64,000 bases of DNA, from contig NZ_JAPQES010000005.1 in assembly GCF_026735165.1 (NCBI RefSeq), positions 284,170-348,169 on the forward strand, read 5' to 3'. Source of the DNA: Clostridium ganghwense (GTDB lineage: Bacteria; Bacillota; Clostridia; Clostridiales; Clostridiaceae). The notes under the pieces were generated by a model. It made no database searches. It worked only from the letters and a program-made list of their open reading frames with translations, and was not told the origin of the DNA. The position numbers and the translations under genes are program-made. Shown piece by piece: positions 28,203 to 35,245 of this stretch (position 1 is its first letter; every line of letters starts with the position of its first letter).

Positions 28203-29585
28203 CTACATTGGCAATTTGTGTAGAATTATTGTAAAGATAACCATTCCTAATAATGCAAATGGATAAGTTGCTCCATATCCTGCCGCTGGATCATCACTAC
28301 CAACTGCATCTATAGCTGCTCCAAGACCTGGTGTTGATGTCATTCCTCCGCAAATAGCTCCTGATAACATTATCCAGTTTATCTTGAATACATATTTTCC
28401 AACAAGGAATCCTAGAAGCATTCCAACAATTCCAACTACTAATGATACTAATGCTAAATAAGCACCTGAACCAAGTAATGCATCAAACACTTTAAATCCA
28501 TATCTAAGTCCTACTATAGCAAGGAAAAATGCTAGTGAAAGTTGTCTGACTACTCCAAGAATTTTATTATTCATTCTGAAAGTTAATGGTCCTATTTTTC
28601 CTATATGTCCAAGTACTAATGACCCTAATAAAACTCCCCCTGTAGAACCTAAACTAAAATCTCCTAGTGGTCCCATAGGTATTTTCACTTTTCCTACTGT
28701 ATATCCCAAGAAACAAGCTACTGCAAAAGCTGTTAAATCAAATGCTACTTCCTTTATTTCTTTTCCACCAGCTTCTTGTCTAGCTGCTTTCATTTCTTCA
28801 TTAAATTTCCTTTGTTCTTCTTCAACATCTATTCCAAATATTTTAGGGAAGAAGTTAACTGAAAGTATAACAATCAAAACTCCAAAAGGATAACCAATAG
28901 CATGTCCTACACCAACGCCACCTTCAGCAGCTGCTATAAACTTTTCTTTTAATTCTGGTGTAAGTTCTTTAGTGTTTCCGTTGTTAATTTTTCCTGAAGG
29001 ATCTAATATTCTAAAAAATTTATCTTTTTCTGCATCTGTCATTTCATCAAATTTTTCAACACGATCTGCTGCATGACCTTTAGCTGTTTCTAAAGCCGCT
29101 GCAAGTCCTGGTGAACTTGTAAGTGCTCCTGTATAAACTCCTGATACTTCGTATGGACTTGATCCTTTACTTAAATGTGTCATTCCATATGTACCTGCTG
29201 CTCCAAATAATGTAATTAAAAATCCTAATATAACAAATTTAGCTCCATATTTCTTTAAAACTGTTCCCATATCTTTTGCAGCTAAAAGACCAACAGCCGC
29301 AACAAATAATACCAAAAATAATATAAAGAAATCTTTAGAAACAATACCTGAATCCATCATCTTTTTTGCAACTTTAAATCCTTGTGCATCCTTACCTGCT
29401 GATACAATTTTATTTCCATAACCGTATACCCACCAACCAATTATAAGACCAGTGAAAAGTGTTCCTGAAACTCCAAAATTGAACTTACCAAACTTTATTT
29501 TCCCAAATAGTAGTCCTGTGAAAACGGCTACAAACATTAAAATAAATGGGTTAGTAAGCCATGCAATTACATCAAATTTAATCAT
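28203..29585 (-). CDS. AspT/YidE-type putative exchanger
   Basis: 460-residue membrane protein of the aspartate:alanine exchanger (AAE) type. It has two homologous halves, each with a G-x-(L/M)-T-S-(S/T)-P-G-L motif (GALTSSPGLAAALE and GGMTSTPGLGAAID), separated by a soluble loop of about 60 charged residues. Characterised members exchange aspartate for alanine or transport succinate-type dicarboxylates. Lying directly upstream of cat1-sucD-4hbD, it is a good candidate for succinate uptake or exchange; this is inference. No TrkA-C domains are seen in the loop. Ribosome site AAGGAGAAGGAGAG. Confidence 0.8.
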   Translation of the reverse strand: MIKFDVIAWLTNPFILMFVAVFTGLLFGKIKFGKFNFGVSGTLFTGLIIGWWVYGYGNKIVSAGKDAQGFKVAKKMMDSGIVSKDFFILFLVLFVAAVGLLAAKDMGTVLKKYGAKFVILGFLITLFGAAGTYGMTHLSKGSSPYEVSGVYTGALTSSPGLAAALETAKGHAADRVEKFDEMTDAEKDKFFRILDPSGKINNGNTKELTPELKEKFIAAAEGGVGVGHAIGYPFGVLIVILSVNFFPKIFGIDVEEEQRKFNEEMKAARQEAGGKEIKEVAFDLTAFAVACFLGYTVGKVKIPMGPLGDFSLGSTGGVLLGSLVLGHIGKIGPLTFRMNNKILGVVRQLSLAFFLAIVGLRYGFKVFDALLGSGAYLALVSLVVGIVGMLLGFLVGKYVFKINWIMLSGAICGGMTSTPGLGAAIDAVGSDDPAAGYGATYPFALLGMVIFTIILHKLPM

Positions 29586-29680
29586 ATCTCTCCTTCTCCT
29601 TTTTTTTATATTTTCTCATGTTTACCATAATTTTGACGTATTTTTTGCCAAAATTTTCTCCTTTTTGTTGCTATACTATT

Positions 29681-29709
29681 ATTATATCATAATTTTTTCA
29701 AAATTCATA
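29681..29709 (-). promoter_or_regulatory. Candidate promoter of the AspT-like gene
   Basis: Extended -10 TGATATAAT (29689-29681) with a weak -35 TATGAA (29709-29704) 17 bp upstream, about 95 bases before the start codon. Confidence 0.5.
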
Positions 29710-29766
29710 TAGTTATTTGCTATTATTTTAACATTCTTGTTAACTTTTTAACATTTGTAAGTAAAT

Positions 29767-29829
29767 AAAAAACCTTATTTTTCTTGAAACCCTGCATCAA
29801 ATCTCGTTTCTCACTATTTTATAAGGCTT
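29767..29829 (-). terminator. Terminator at the end of the abfD copy 3 operon
   Basis: On the minus strand AAGCCTTATAAAAT pairs with AAAAATAAGGTT followed by TTTTTATT, with an inner stem. It sits just past the cat2 remnant, where a cat2 terminator would be. Confidence 0.6.
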
Positions 29830-29830
29830 G

Positions 29831-30035
29831 ATTTTAAAATTTGGATAAGCAATATTTATTAATGCTCTTCCCTTTATCTTTTAATGTTTTTAATCTTAGC
29901 AACCACATATACTATAATATGTTGCATTTCTTGCAAAATAGCATTGTGACGGAAATGTTTTTCAATTCCTGGTTTTACATATTCAGCCTTACTCATAACT
30001 GCTTTGTAAACAACTTCCGCCTCTTTGTTATTATT
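29831..30035 (-). pseudogene. Remnant of a third cat2 gene (4-hydroxybutyrate CoA-transferase)
   Basis: About 200 bases that match cat2 in two blocks. 30035-29934 reads NNKEAEVVYKAV...SKAEYVKPGIEKHFRHNAI, matching cat2 residues about 46-80. 29920-29831 matches the cat2 C-terminus (EYGIAQLKGKTLKDR...NIA.PNFK, residues about 395-420) but in a shifted frame. More than 300 codons between the blocks, and the first 45 codons, are gone. The order after abfD copy 3 is as in the two intact abfD-cat2 units, so this was a third unit whose cat2 decayed. Confidence 0.85.
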
Positions 30036-30305
30036 CTAAATCATATATTTTGCAATAGTATTTGTAATTTTTATATAATCCATTTCAGATGAAATGACAA
30101 TTTTTTCGTATTTAGCTTGAATTTTCTCATGTTCAGCACAACAGCTTGTACAACCACATAAGATAATAATTAAATCATAAATAATTCCTTCTTGTGCCGA
30201 TACTATTTCATGTTTTTTGTTAAACTCTTTTCTTAACTGCGAAACTAATTCCGCTCTATCATATCTAGGATTACATCCTCCACAGTATTTAACACCTATT
30301 TTCAC
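30036..30305 (-). CDS. Small CGGCNP-motif protein
   Basis: 89 residues, function unknown. The N-terminus reads KIGVKYCGGCNPRYDR, a motif I recognise from small conserved proteins of anaerobes, usually unannotated. A second cysteine cluster, CGCTSCCAEH, lies near residue 52. Two cysteine clusters suggest metal, Fe-S or redox binding. It follows the NifU-like gene by 16 bases and ends exactly where the cat2 remnant begins. The frame opens at GTG 30314, but that GTG sits inside the AAGGTGA ribosome site, so I use the GTG at 30305. Confidence 0.65.
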   Translation of the reverse strand: MKIGVKYCGGCNPRYDRAELVSQLRKEFNKKHEIVSAQEGIIYDLIIILCGCTSCCAEHEKIQAKYEKIVISSEMDYIKITNTIAKYMI

Positions 30306-30321
30306 TTCAATCACCTTGCAA

Positions 30322-30597
30322 TTAATTTTTCTTTAAAATTTTTCTAGCCATATCAATAAGTTCTTCACTTGTTTCATGTATCAAAACTACTTTTTTCACT
30401 TCTGGTATTTCCTCTTTCAACGAAGTTTCTACGATTTCTTCAATAGTATATTTGGCTGATGGACATCCACTACATTGTCCTAAAAGCTTAACTTTAACGA
30501 TTCCATCTTCTACTTTTATAAGTTCTATATTTCCATAATGCTTTGCCAAAACCGGTCTTACTTTTGCTTCGAGAACTTTTTCTACCTTTTCAAACAT
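30322..30597 (-). CDS. NifU C-terminal-like Fe-S scaffold protein
   Basis: 91-residue protein made only of the NifU C-terminal (Nfu-type) domain, with the CSGC motif (about residues 38-41) that binds a [4Fe-4S] cluster between two subunits. Such proteins deliver clusters to target enzymes. Its place directly after abfD copy 3 suggests a role in loading the oxygen-sensitive [4Fe-4S] cluster of AbfD; this is inference. Ribosome site GGGGTGA. It and the next gene occupy the position of the lost 5' part of cat2. Confidence 0.8.
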   Translation of the reverse strand: MFEKVEKVLEAKVRPVLAKHYGNIELIKVEDGIVKVKLLGQCSGCPSAKYTIEEIVETSLKEEIPEVKKVVLIHETSEELIDMARKILKKN

Positions 30598-30618
30598 AAT
30601 TTCACCCCATTCTTATAG

Positions 30619-30645
30619 AAAGGGTGGTGTGATAACCACCCTTTT
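30619..30645 (-). repeat. Hairpin after abfD copy 3
   Basis: AAAGGGTGGT pairs with ACCACCCTTT around a six-base loop; third member of the hairpin set found after every abfD. Confidence 0.7.
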
Positions 30646-30662
30646 AGTTTTATATTGTGGAA

Positions 30663-30757
30663 TTTAAGTTTATTGTAAGTTTGTTTGTTATAAGTTTGTT
30701 GTAAATTTGTATAAGTTTTTTGTAAGTTTGTTATAAATTTATAAGGTTGTTATATTT
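30663..30757. repeat. Degenerate AT-rich direct repeats after abfD copy 3
   Basis: Many diverged copies of a TTTGTTATAAGTTTGTTGT-like unit in tandem between the abfD stop and the hairpin, like the shorter array at 21006-21078. Confidence 0.55.
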
Positions 30758-30758
30758 T

Positions 30759-32213
30759 TTACTCTTCTATTCTAGCAATTGCTTTAGCAAGTTTTTTCTT
30801 ATGAGCTAAGTTTCCTTGTCTTGCTATCATAATTCTTTGAGCTTGTGGTGATCCTGCTCCATGCATTGATTCTGTTCTGTAACCAACTGCTGCTGTTCCT
30901 AAAGTTAAGTTTTCTATTAATCTTAAAACTCTCATACGATTTTCTGTAGACACTGATGCAACACCTACTAGATATTTATCTACATAATGTCCTATTTTTT
31001 CATCTCTGAAGTCTTTTTCTGCTGGCATTGTTACCATTAATCCACCAGCTATATCTTCAGCAAGTCTTGCTATTTCATATGGGAATCTTGTAACATTCTG
31101 TTTACATACATTTGCAAGTAATAAATCTATTAAGTAGTTTCCTGATTCTGTTTTATGTCCTTCTGCTGAACATGCTATTCCGCAAGCATATAAAGTTTCA
31201 TTTAAGTGAGTCATTTCTATTAATTTATCTTTTAAGTGTGATGCTCTTGCAGCTCCATTGTAATCTGCTGCTAATGCAGAAGCTCCTATTAATACATCAC
31301 CAACTCCAACTTTACATCCGCCGTAGCTTTGTCTGTGATATCCTGCAAATCTTTCAACAAGCATTCCTGCAAATTCTGTTTCTCCATCTAAGAAGATTCT
31401 TTCATTTGGTACGAATACATCGTCGAATACAACTAAAGCTTCTTGTCCACCAAAGTTGTAGTTACCTACATCTATGTCTGCTCCTTCTTCGCTCTTTCTT
31501 GTATCACAAGATTGACGTCCCATTATGATAACTATTCCTTCAGTATCTGTTGGAACTGAGAAAGATATAGCATAATCTTTATCTTCTGGTCTCATAGCTA
31601 TAGTAGGCATTACTAAGATTTCATGTGAGTTAGTTATACCTGTTTGGTGAGCTTTAGCTCCTCTAACTACAACACCATCTTCTCTTCTTTCTACAACACG
31701 AAGATATAAATCTGGATCTGCTTGTTTGCTTGGTGATAATCCTCTATCTCCTTTTGGATCAGTCATAGCTCCATCTACTGTTAAGTCATTAGCTTGTACA
31801 TACTCTAAGAATTTCTTAAATCTTTCATGATAGTTTGTACCATAAGCTTTGTCTATTTCGTAAGTTGTGCTGTATTCAGAGTTGAATGCATCCATACCAA
31901 CACATCTTTGGAAACAAGCTGCTGTTTTTTGTCCAAGTAATCTTTGCATTTTTACTTTTTTAACTAAATCCTCAGTGTTTTGATGAATGTTTGTGAAACG
32001 ATTAACTTTTTCTCCACTTAAGTGTGAAGTTGCTGTCATTAAATCTTCATATTCTTCCATTTCAGCTAAATCATAAGTCATCTTAACTGAGTTAAGTGAT
32101 GGACGAAGTATTGGATGGTCTACCACGTTTTCTATTTTTTCTCCAAACATGTAGACATTTAGATTAAGTTTTCTAAGACTTTCTACATATTGTTCTCCTG
32201 TCATTAGTGCCAT
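30759..32213 (-). CDS. abfD: 4-hydroxybutyryl-CoA dehydratase / vinylacetyl-CoA isomerase (copy 3)
   Basis: 484 residues, all cluster ligands present (C100, C104, H293, C300). Its protein is identical to copy 1 after the start codon. At DNA level I count only a handful of differences, confined to the first ~35 bases at the 3' end and the last ~80 at the 5' end, while the inner ~1.37 kb looks identical even at silent sites. The flanks are unrelated. That pattern is typical of recent gene conversion. The start is the ATG at 32213, with GGAGGGA spaced correctly. Followed by nifU-like and CGGCNP genes and the cat2 remnant. Confidence 0.95.
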   Translation of the reverse strand: MALMTGEQYVESLRKLNLNVYMFGEKIENVVDHPILRPSLNSVKMTYDLAEMEEYEDLMTATSHLSGEKVNRFTNIHQNTEDLVKKVKMQRLLGQKTAACFQRCVGMDAFNSEYSTTYEIDKAYGTNYHERFKKFLEYVQANDLTVDGAMTDPKGDRGLSPSKQADPDLYLRVVERREDGVVVRGAKAHQTGITNSHEILVMPTIAMRPEDKDYAISFSVPTDTEGIVIIMGRQSCDTRKSEEGADIDVGNYNFGGQEALVVFDDVFVPNERIFLDGETEFAGMLVERFAGYHRQSYGGCKVGVGDVLIGASALAADYNGAARASHLKDKLIEMTHLNETLYACGIACSAEGHKTESGNYLIDLLLANVCKQNVTRFPYEIARLAEDIAGGLMVTMPAEKDFRDEKIGHYVDKYLVGVASVSTENRMRVLRLIENLTLGTAAVGYRTESMHGAGSPQAQRIMIARQGNLAHKKKLAKAIARIEE

Positions 32214-32282
32214 TTTTACCATTCCCTCCGTAATAAATATTTCTTTTGTTTAATTGTTTTTATTCCTTATACTTATATATCA

Positions 32283-32298
32283 GCAATTATTATGCCAA
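32283..32298 (-). promoter_or_regulatory. Sigma-54 promoter of abfD copy 3
   Basis: Minus strand TTGGCATAATAATTGCTG: GG at 32296-32295, GC at 32284-32283, 12 bp apart, about 70 bases before the start. Confidence 0.9.
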
Positions 32299-32613
32299 AA
32301 CATCTTTTCAAAAAATAATTATTTAATTCTGTCTTTTATTCAAGCTTCATATTTATCTACACCTATAATAACATAACATTGCAATTTTTTTTATTATTAC
32401 CACACCAATATTTCTACAACTTACTGCATAGTAACATTCTCAGCGTTTTTTAATTTTTTTTCTGTATTATGAAAATATATTTCTAATACAACTCTAACTT
32501 TTTTAAAACCACTTACAGCAAACATTCCTATTGTTTAAGAATTCACTATTTAATAAATAAAATACTTCTTTGCCGCAGTATTTTTCCTCTTTTAAGGTTT
32601 CACGAAGCCTTTT

Positions 32614-32729
32614 GTTGCATTTTAGCAACAAACTTTGATAATTTTTTAACATTTTCTATTATCAACGTTTGTTTTAGCTTGTATTTCATCATTTGTTTGC
32701 AAAAATGCAACACGTTTCATTTTTGCAAC
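32614..32729. promoter_or_regulatory. Enhancer (UAS) array upstream of abfD copy 3
   Basis: GTTGCATTTTAGCAAC (32614-32629, identical to the first site of copy 2), TTTGCAAAAATGCAAC (32696-32711) and GTTTCATTTTTGCAAC (32714-32729). The last two start 18 bp apart as in the other arrays. They lie about 320-435 bp upstream of the sigma-54 promoter. The stretch 32299-32613 holds no gene or other clear signal. Confidence 0.85.
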
Positions 32730-32819
32730 GCCTTATTATTATTTTAAATTATTATCATATACTTTACAATACATACTGATCATTTTATATAAGATTTTTA
32801 TTTATTCTTTAAATTTCTC

Positions 32820-34127
32820 TTAAGATATCATCCCTTTAATATTCAAAGAACACCATCTAACAAGTTCACTTAACACTAAACTTCCGTCCCAAGGAAAATC
32901 ATAAAAATTCATAAATCCTATTTGCGTTACTCTGTCAACTCCTAGTTTTGTAACCCCATCTGCAAATTTTAAAATCTTCTCTTTATCTTTTGAAGCTACA
33001 CCAATACATTGAATTTTAGATGTAATTAATTTTGTAACTTCAAATATACTCTCAACTTCCTTCAAAAATATAGTTCTTCCTTGAACAGGTTCTTCTAATT
33101 TAACTTCTCTATCTATAAGAATTGTGAAATCAAGCCCTTTACTACTATATAAAGTTTTTTCAAGACTTAAACCATACTCTCCTCTTTTATTTATAATTTT
33201 AGCAGCTATATACTGTTCTATATTATTATTAGGATATCTTTTACTTATTTTTTCAAAACTATTAGCTAATTTACATCCTATTTCTTCAAGTGACATGCAA
33301 CTTCTTTCAATAAATAATACTTGTGGTGAAGAACATGCTTTTTGATCAAAAGCAATTATATCCGACACTAAATTTTCTAAATATCTTTCAATATCGCAAC
33401 TTTCAATAGCTGATTTATCAAAAACCGAAAAAGAATACTTTGGACCAAATATCAAATCCTTACATGTAGTTTTTTTAGGTAAAGCTGTAATAGCATCTAC
33501 AGCCTGTTTCCCACCCCATACAACTCTAGCATCAGCCTCTAGAGACATAGAAGAATTTAACTTTATATCTTTACTATCAAAGTATATAATTGATATATTC
33601 TTCAATAAACTTTTAGATGAATAAACATTCCCTTTATAGTCAACATCAATATTATCTAAAAGCCTCAAAAGCTTCATAACTTCATGTATACTTTTTTTAG
33701 GAATACGAAGAAGATTTGCATTTTTGCACAGTAATCCTTGAAAAGCTGAGTATATGGCAAGTGTTGCTACATTGCCAGCTACCCAATGACACACTACCCC
33801 TCTAGGCTGTGCTTTCATATATTTTCCTTCTTCTACTTCTAAAAAATTATCTAAATATTCTTCATTACCTAAATTTAGCCTAATCAACTTTTTTACATTA
33901 TTTTTTTTCAAATAAAAAGATAAAAAAGGTACTCCTTCAATACTTAAAGCTTCTTTATTTAAAGAAAGTTTTTTGCTATACTCGTTCATAATAAGTACAA
34001 TAGCTTCTACAGGCATTGAAGATATAAATTGACTATTACTTTTCAACCTATTCTTTATTTCGTGGAAATTACCAAAACATATTTCTTCTTTATAAAATTC
34101 TCCATCTAGCGTATAGCACTTAATCAT
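32820..34127 (-). CDS. LuxC-like acyl-CoA/acyl-protein reductase
   Basis: 435-residue member of the LuxC family (acyl reductase, aldehyde-dehydrogenase-like), which reduces an enzyme-bound or CoA-bound acyl group to the aldehyde with NADPH. Family features: PRGVVCHWVAGNVATLAIYS (108-127) and the catalytic cysteine C265 in DQKACSSPQV. In luminous bacteria LuxC works with LuxE and LuxD to feed luciferase; no luciferase genes are visible here. Last gene of the operon; its ATG overlaps the luxE-like stop (ATGA). Confidence 0.88.
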   Translation of the reverse strand: MIKCYTLDGEFYKEEICFGNFHEIKNRLKSNSQFISSMPVEAIVLIMNEYSKKLSLNKEALSIEGVPFLSFYLKKNNVKKLIRLNLGNEEYLDNFLEVEEGKYMKAQPRGVVCHWVAGNVATLAIYSAFQGLLCKNANLLRIPKKSIHEVMKLLRLLDNIDVDYKGNVYSSKSLLKNISIIYFDSKDIKLNSSMSLEADARVVWGGKQAVDAITALPKKTTCKDLIFGPKYSFSVFDKSAIESCDIERYLENLVSDIIAFDQKACSSPQVLFIERSCMSLEEIGCKLANSFEKISKRYPNNNIEQYIAAKIINKRGEYGLSLEKTLYSSKGLDFTILIDREVKLEEPVQGRTIFLKEVESIFEVTKLITSKIQCIGVASKDKEKILKFADGVTKLGVDRVTQIGFMNFYDFPWDGSLVLSELVRWCSLNIKGMIS

Positions 34128-35236
34128 CTTCCATTCTCCCTTTCAGCAAAAGTATCTCCACATCCTCTTACTTCTGCCTTTTCTACTCTAGATTTAAACT
34201 TAAAATATTTTCCTTTTCTTCCACACTTACAATCATCTATTCCAACTAGTTCACCAATATCTTCCGTTAAAATAGCTTGTGATGGATAACTAGAAGCTAA
34301 AGTACTCATGACTTCTATAAGCCCAGACTCTCCTACCGATACTTCTTCTAAGGTCAGCATATCTCTTATTATGACTTCTGCAAAATCAGGTACATGCTTA
34401 TACCCACACTCACAGTCTATAAACACTACACCAACCTGTTCTACCATTCCATAAAAATCTATTATATTGCTAGGACTTGTATTAAAAACTTCTGCCACTG
34501 TTCTTGAAAACTCATCTTTATCGACTTTTTCTGAGGTTAGCTTTTTCCATCCACCACTATGCAGAAGTTTAAGATTGGGCATATTCAACTTTATACCTTT
34601 TTCCTTTAAAACCTTAATAAATTTAGACCATACTATATAAGTAAATCCATAAACCAAAACTTCTTTATCTTTATATTTCTCTTCAAATTCACGAAGTCTG
34701 TCTATATTCACTTTAAGCTCATCTTCATATTTGTCCATAACATAAACTATTTTGTTAGCAAAACTACTCACACCTCTTACCGCAGCCCCTCTTGCACTTA
34801 TAGTTGAAGTTTTTTTATTAATATCATCACTATCAATTACTAGCATAGATCTTCTTTTGGTGCCTAAAAAATTCTTTAATATAGATATTAATCCTTGTGA
34901 TTGGCGCATAGAAGTTTTTTTATCTAAATATATTTTACTAGGCATACCTGTTGTTGTAGCACTTGAATTAAGAACTCTAACAACATCTTCATCACGACAA
35001 GTCTTAAGTTCAAAATATTTAAACATAGTTACAGGTATAAATGGCACTTGTTCCAATCGTTCTATTTCATCAATGTTAATACCTGCCTTAGCATATAAAC
35101 TCTTCACATTTAAATTTTTCACATTTTCTTTCAATTGAGGTTTTATAGCTTCAACAAGCATCTTTTCCTTTTCCCTTTTCTCTCTTTTAAATTGATCTCC
35201 TAATATAATATCATCTACCAAATTAAAATTTTCCAT
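34124..35236 (-). CDS. LuxE-like acyl-protein synthetase
   Basis: 370-residue LuxE-family adenylating enzyme. The motif SSATTTGMPSKIYLD (about 90-104) is the family's nucleotide/acyl-activation loop, and VFNTSPSNIIDFYGMVEQVG matches the downstream AMP-binding region. The C-terminal part has a CKCGRKG cysteine cluster also seen in polysaccharide-linked relatives. It would activate a fatty acid and pass the acyl group to LuxC. The frame opens at a GTG that belongs to the AGGTGA ribosome site; the ATG at 35236 is the start. Sits between the acyl-CoA ligase and luxC-like genes. Confidence 0.85.
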   Translation of the reverse strand: MENFNLVDDIILGDQFKREKREKEKMLVEAIKPQLKENVKNLNVKSLYAKAGINIDEIERLEQVPFIPVTMFKYFELKTCRDEDVVRVLNSSATTTGMPSKIYLDKKTSMRQSQGLISILKNFLGTKRRSMLVIDSDDINKKTSTISARGAAVRGVSSFANKIVYVMDKYEDELKVNIDRLREFEEKYKDKEVLVYGFTYIVWSKFIKVLKEKGIKLNMPNLKLLHSGGWKKLTSEKVDKDEFSRTVAEVFNTSPSNIIDFYGMVEQVGVVFIDCECGYKHVPDFAEVIIRDMLTLEEVSVGESGLIEVMSTLASSYPSQAILTEDIGELVGIDDCKCGRKGKYFKFKSRVEKAEVRGCGDTFAERENGR

Positions 35237-35245
35237 TAAATTCAC

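Noticed and set aside
29841..30092. 83-residue plus-strand open frame over the cat2 remnant
   Set aside because: It runs antisense to the cat2 remnant and the end of the CGGCNP gene, has no family match or ribosome site, and is better explained as a shadow.
13363..32222. Insertion sequence or transposon as the cause of the abfD/cat2 triplication
   Set aside because: No transposase gene, terminal inverted repeats or target-site duplications are visible around the units.
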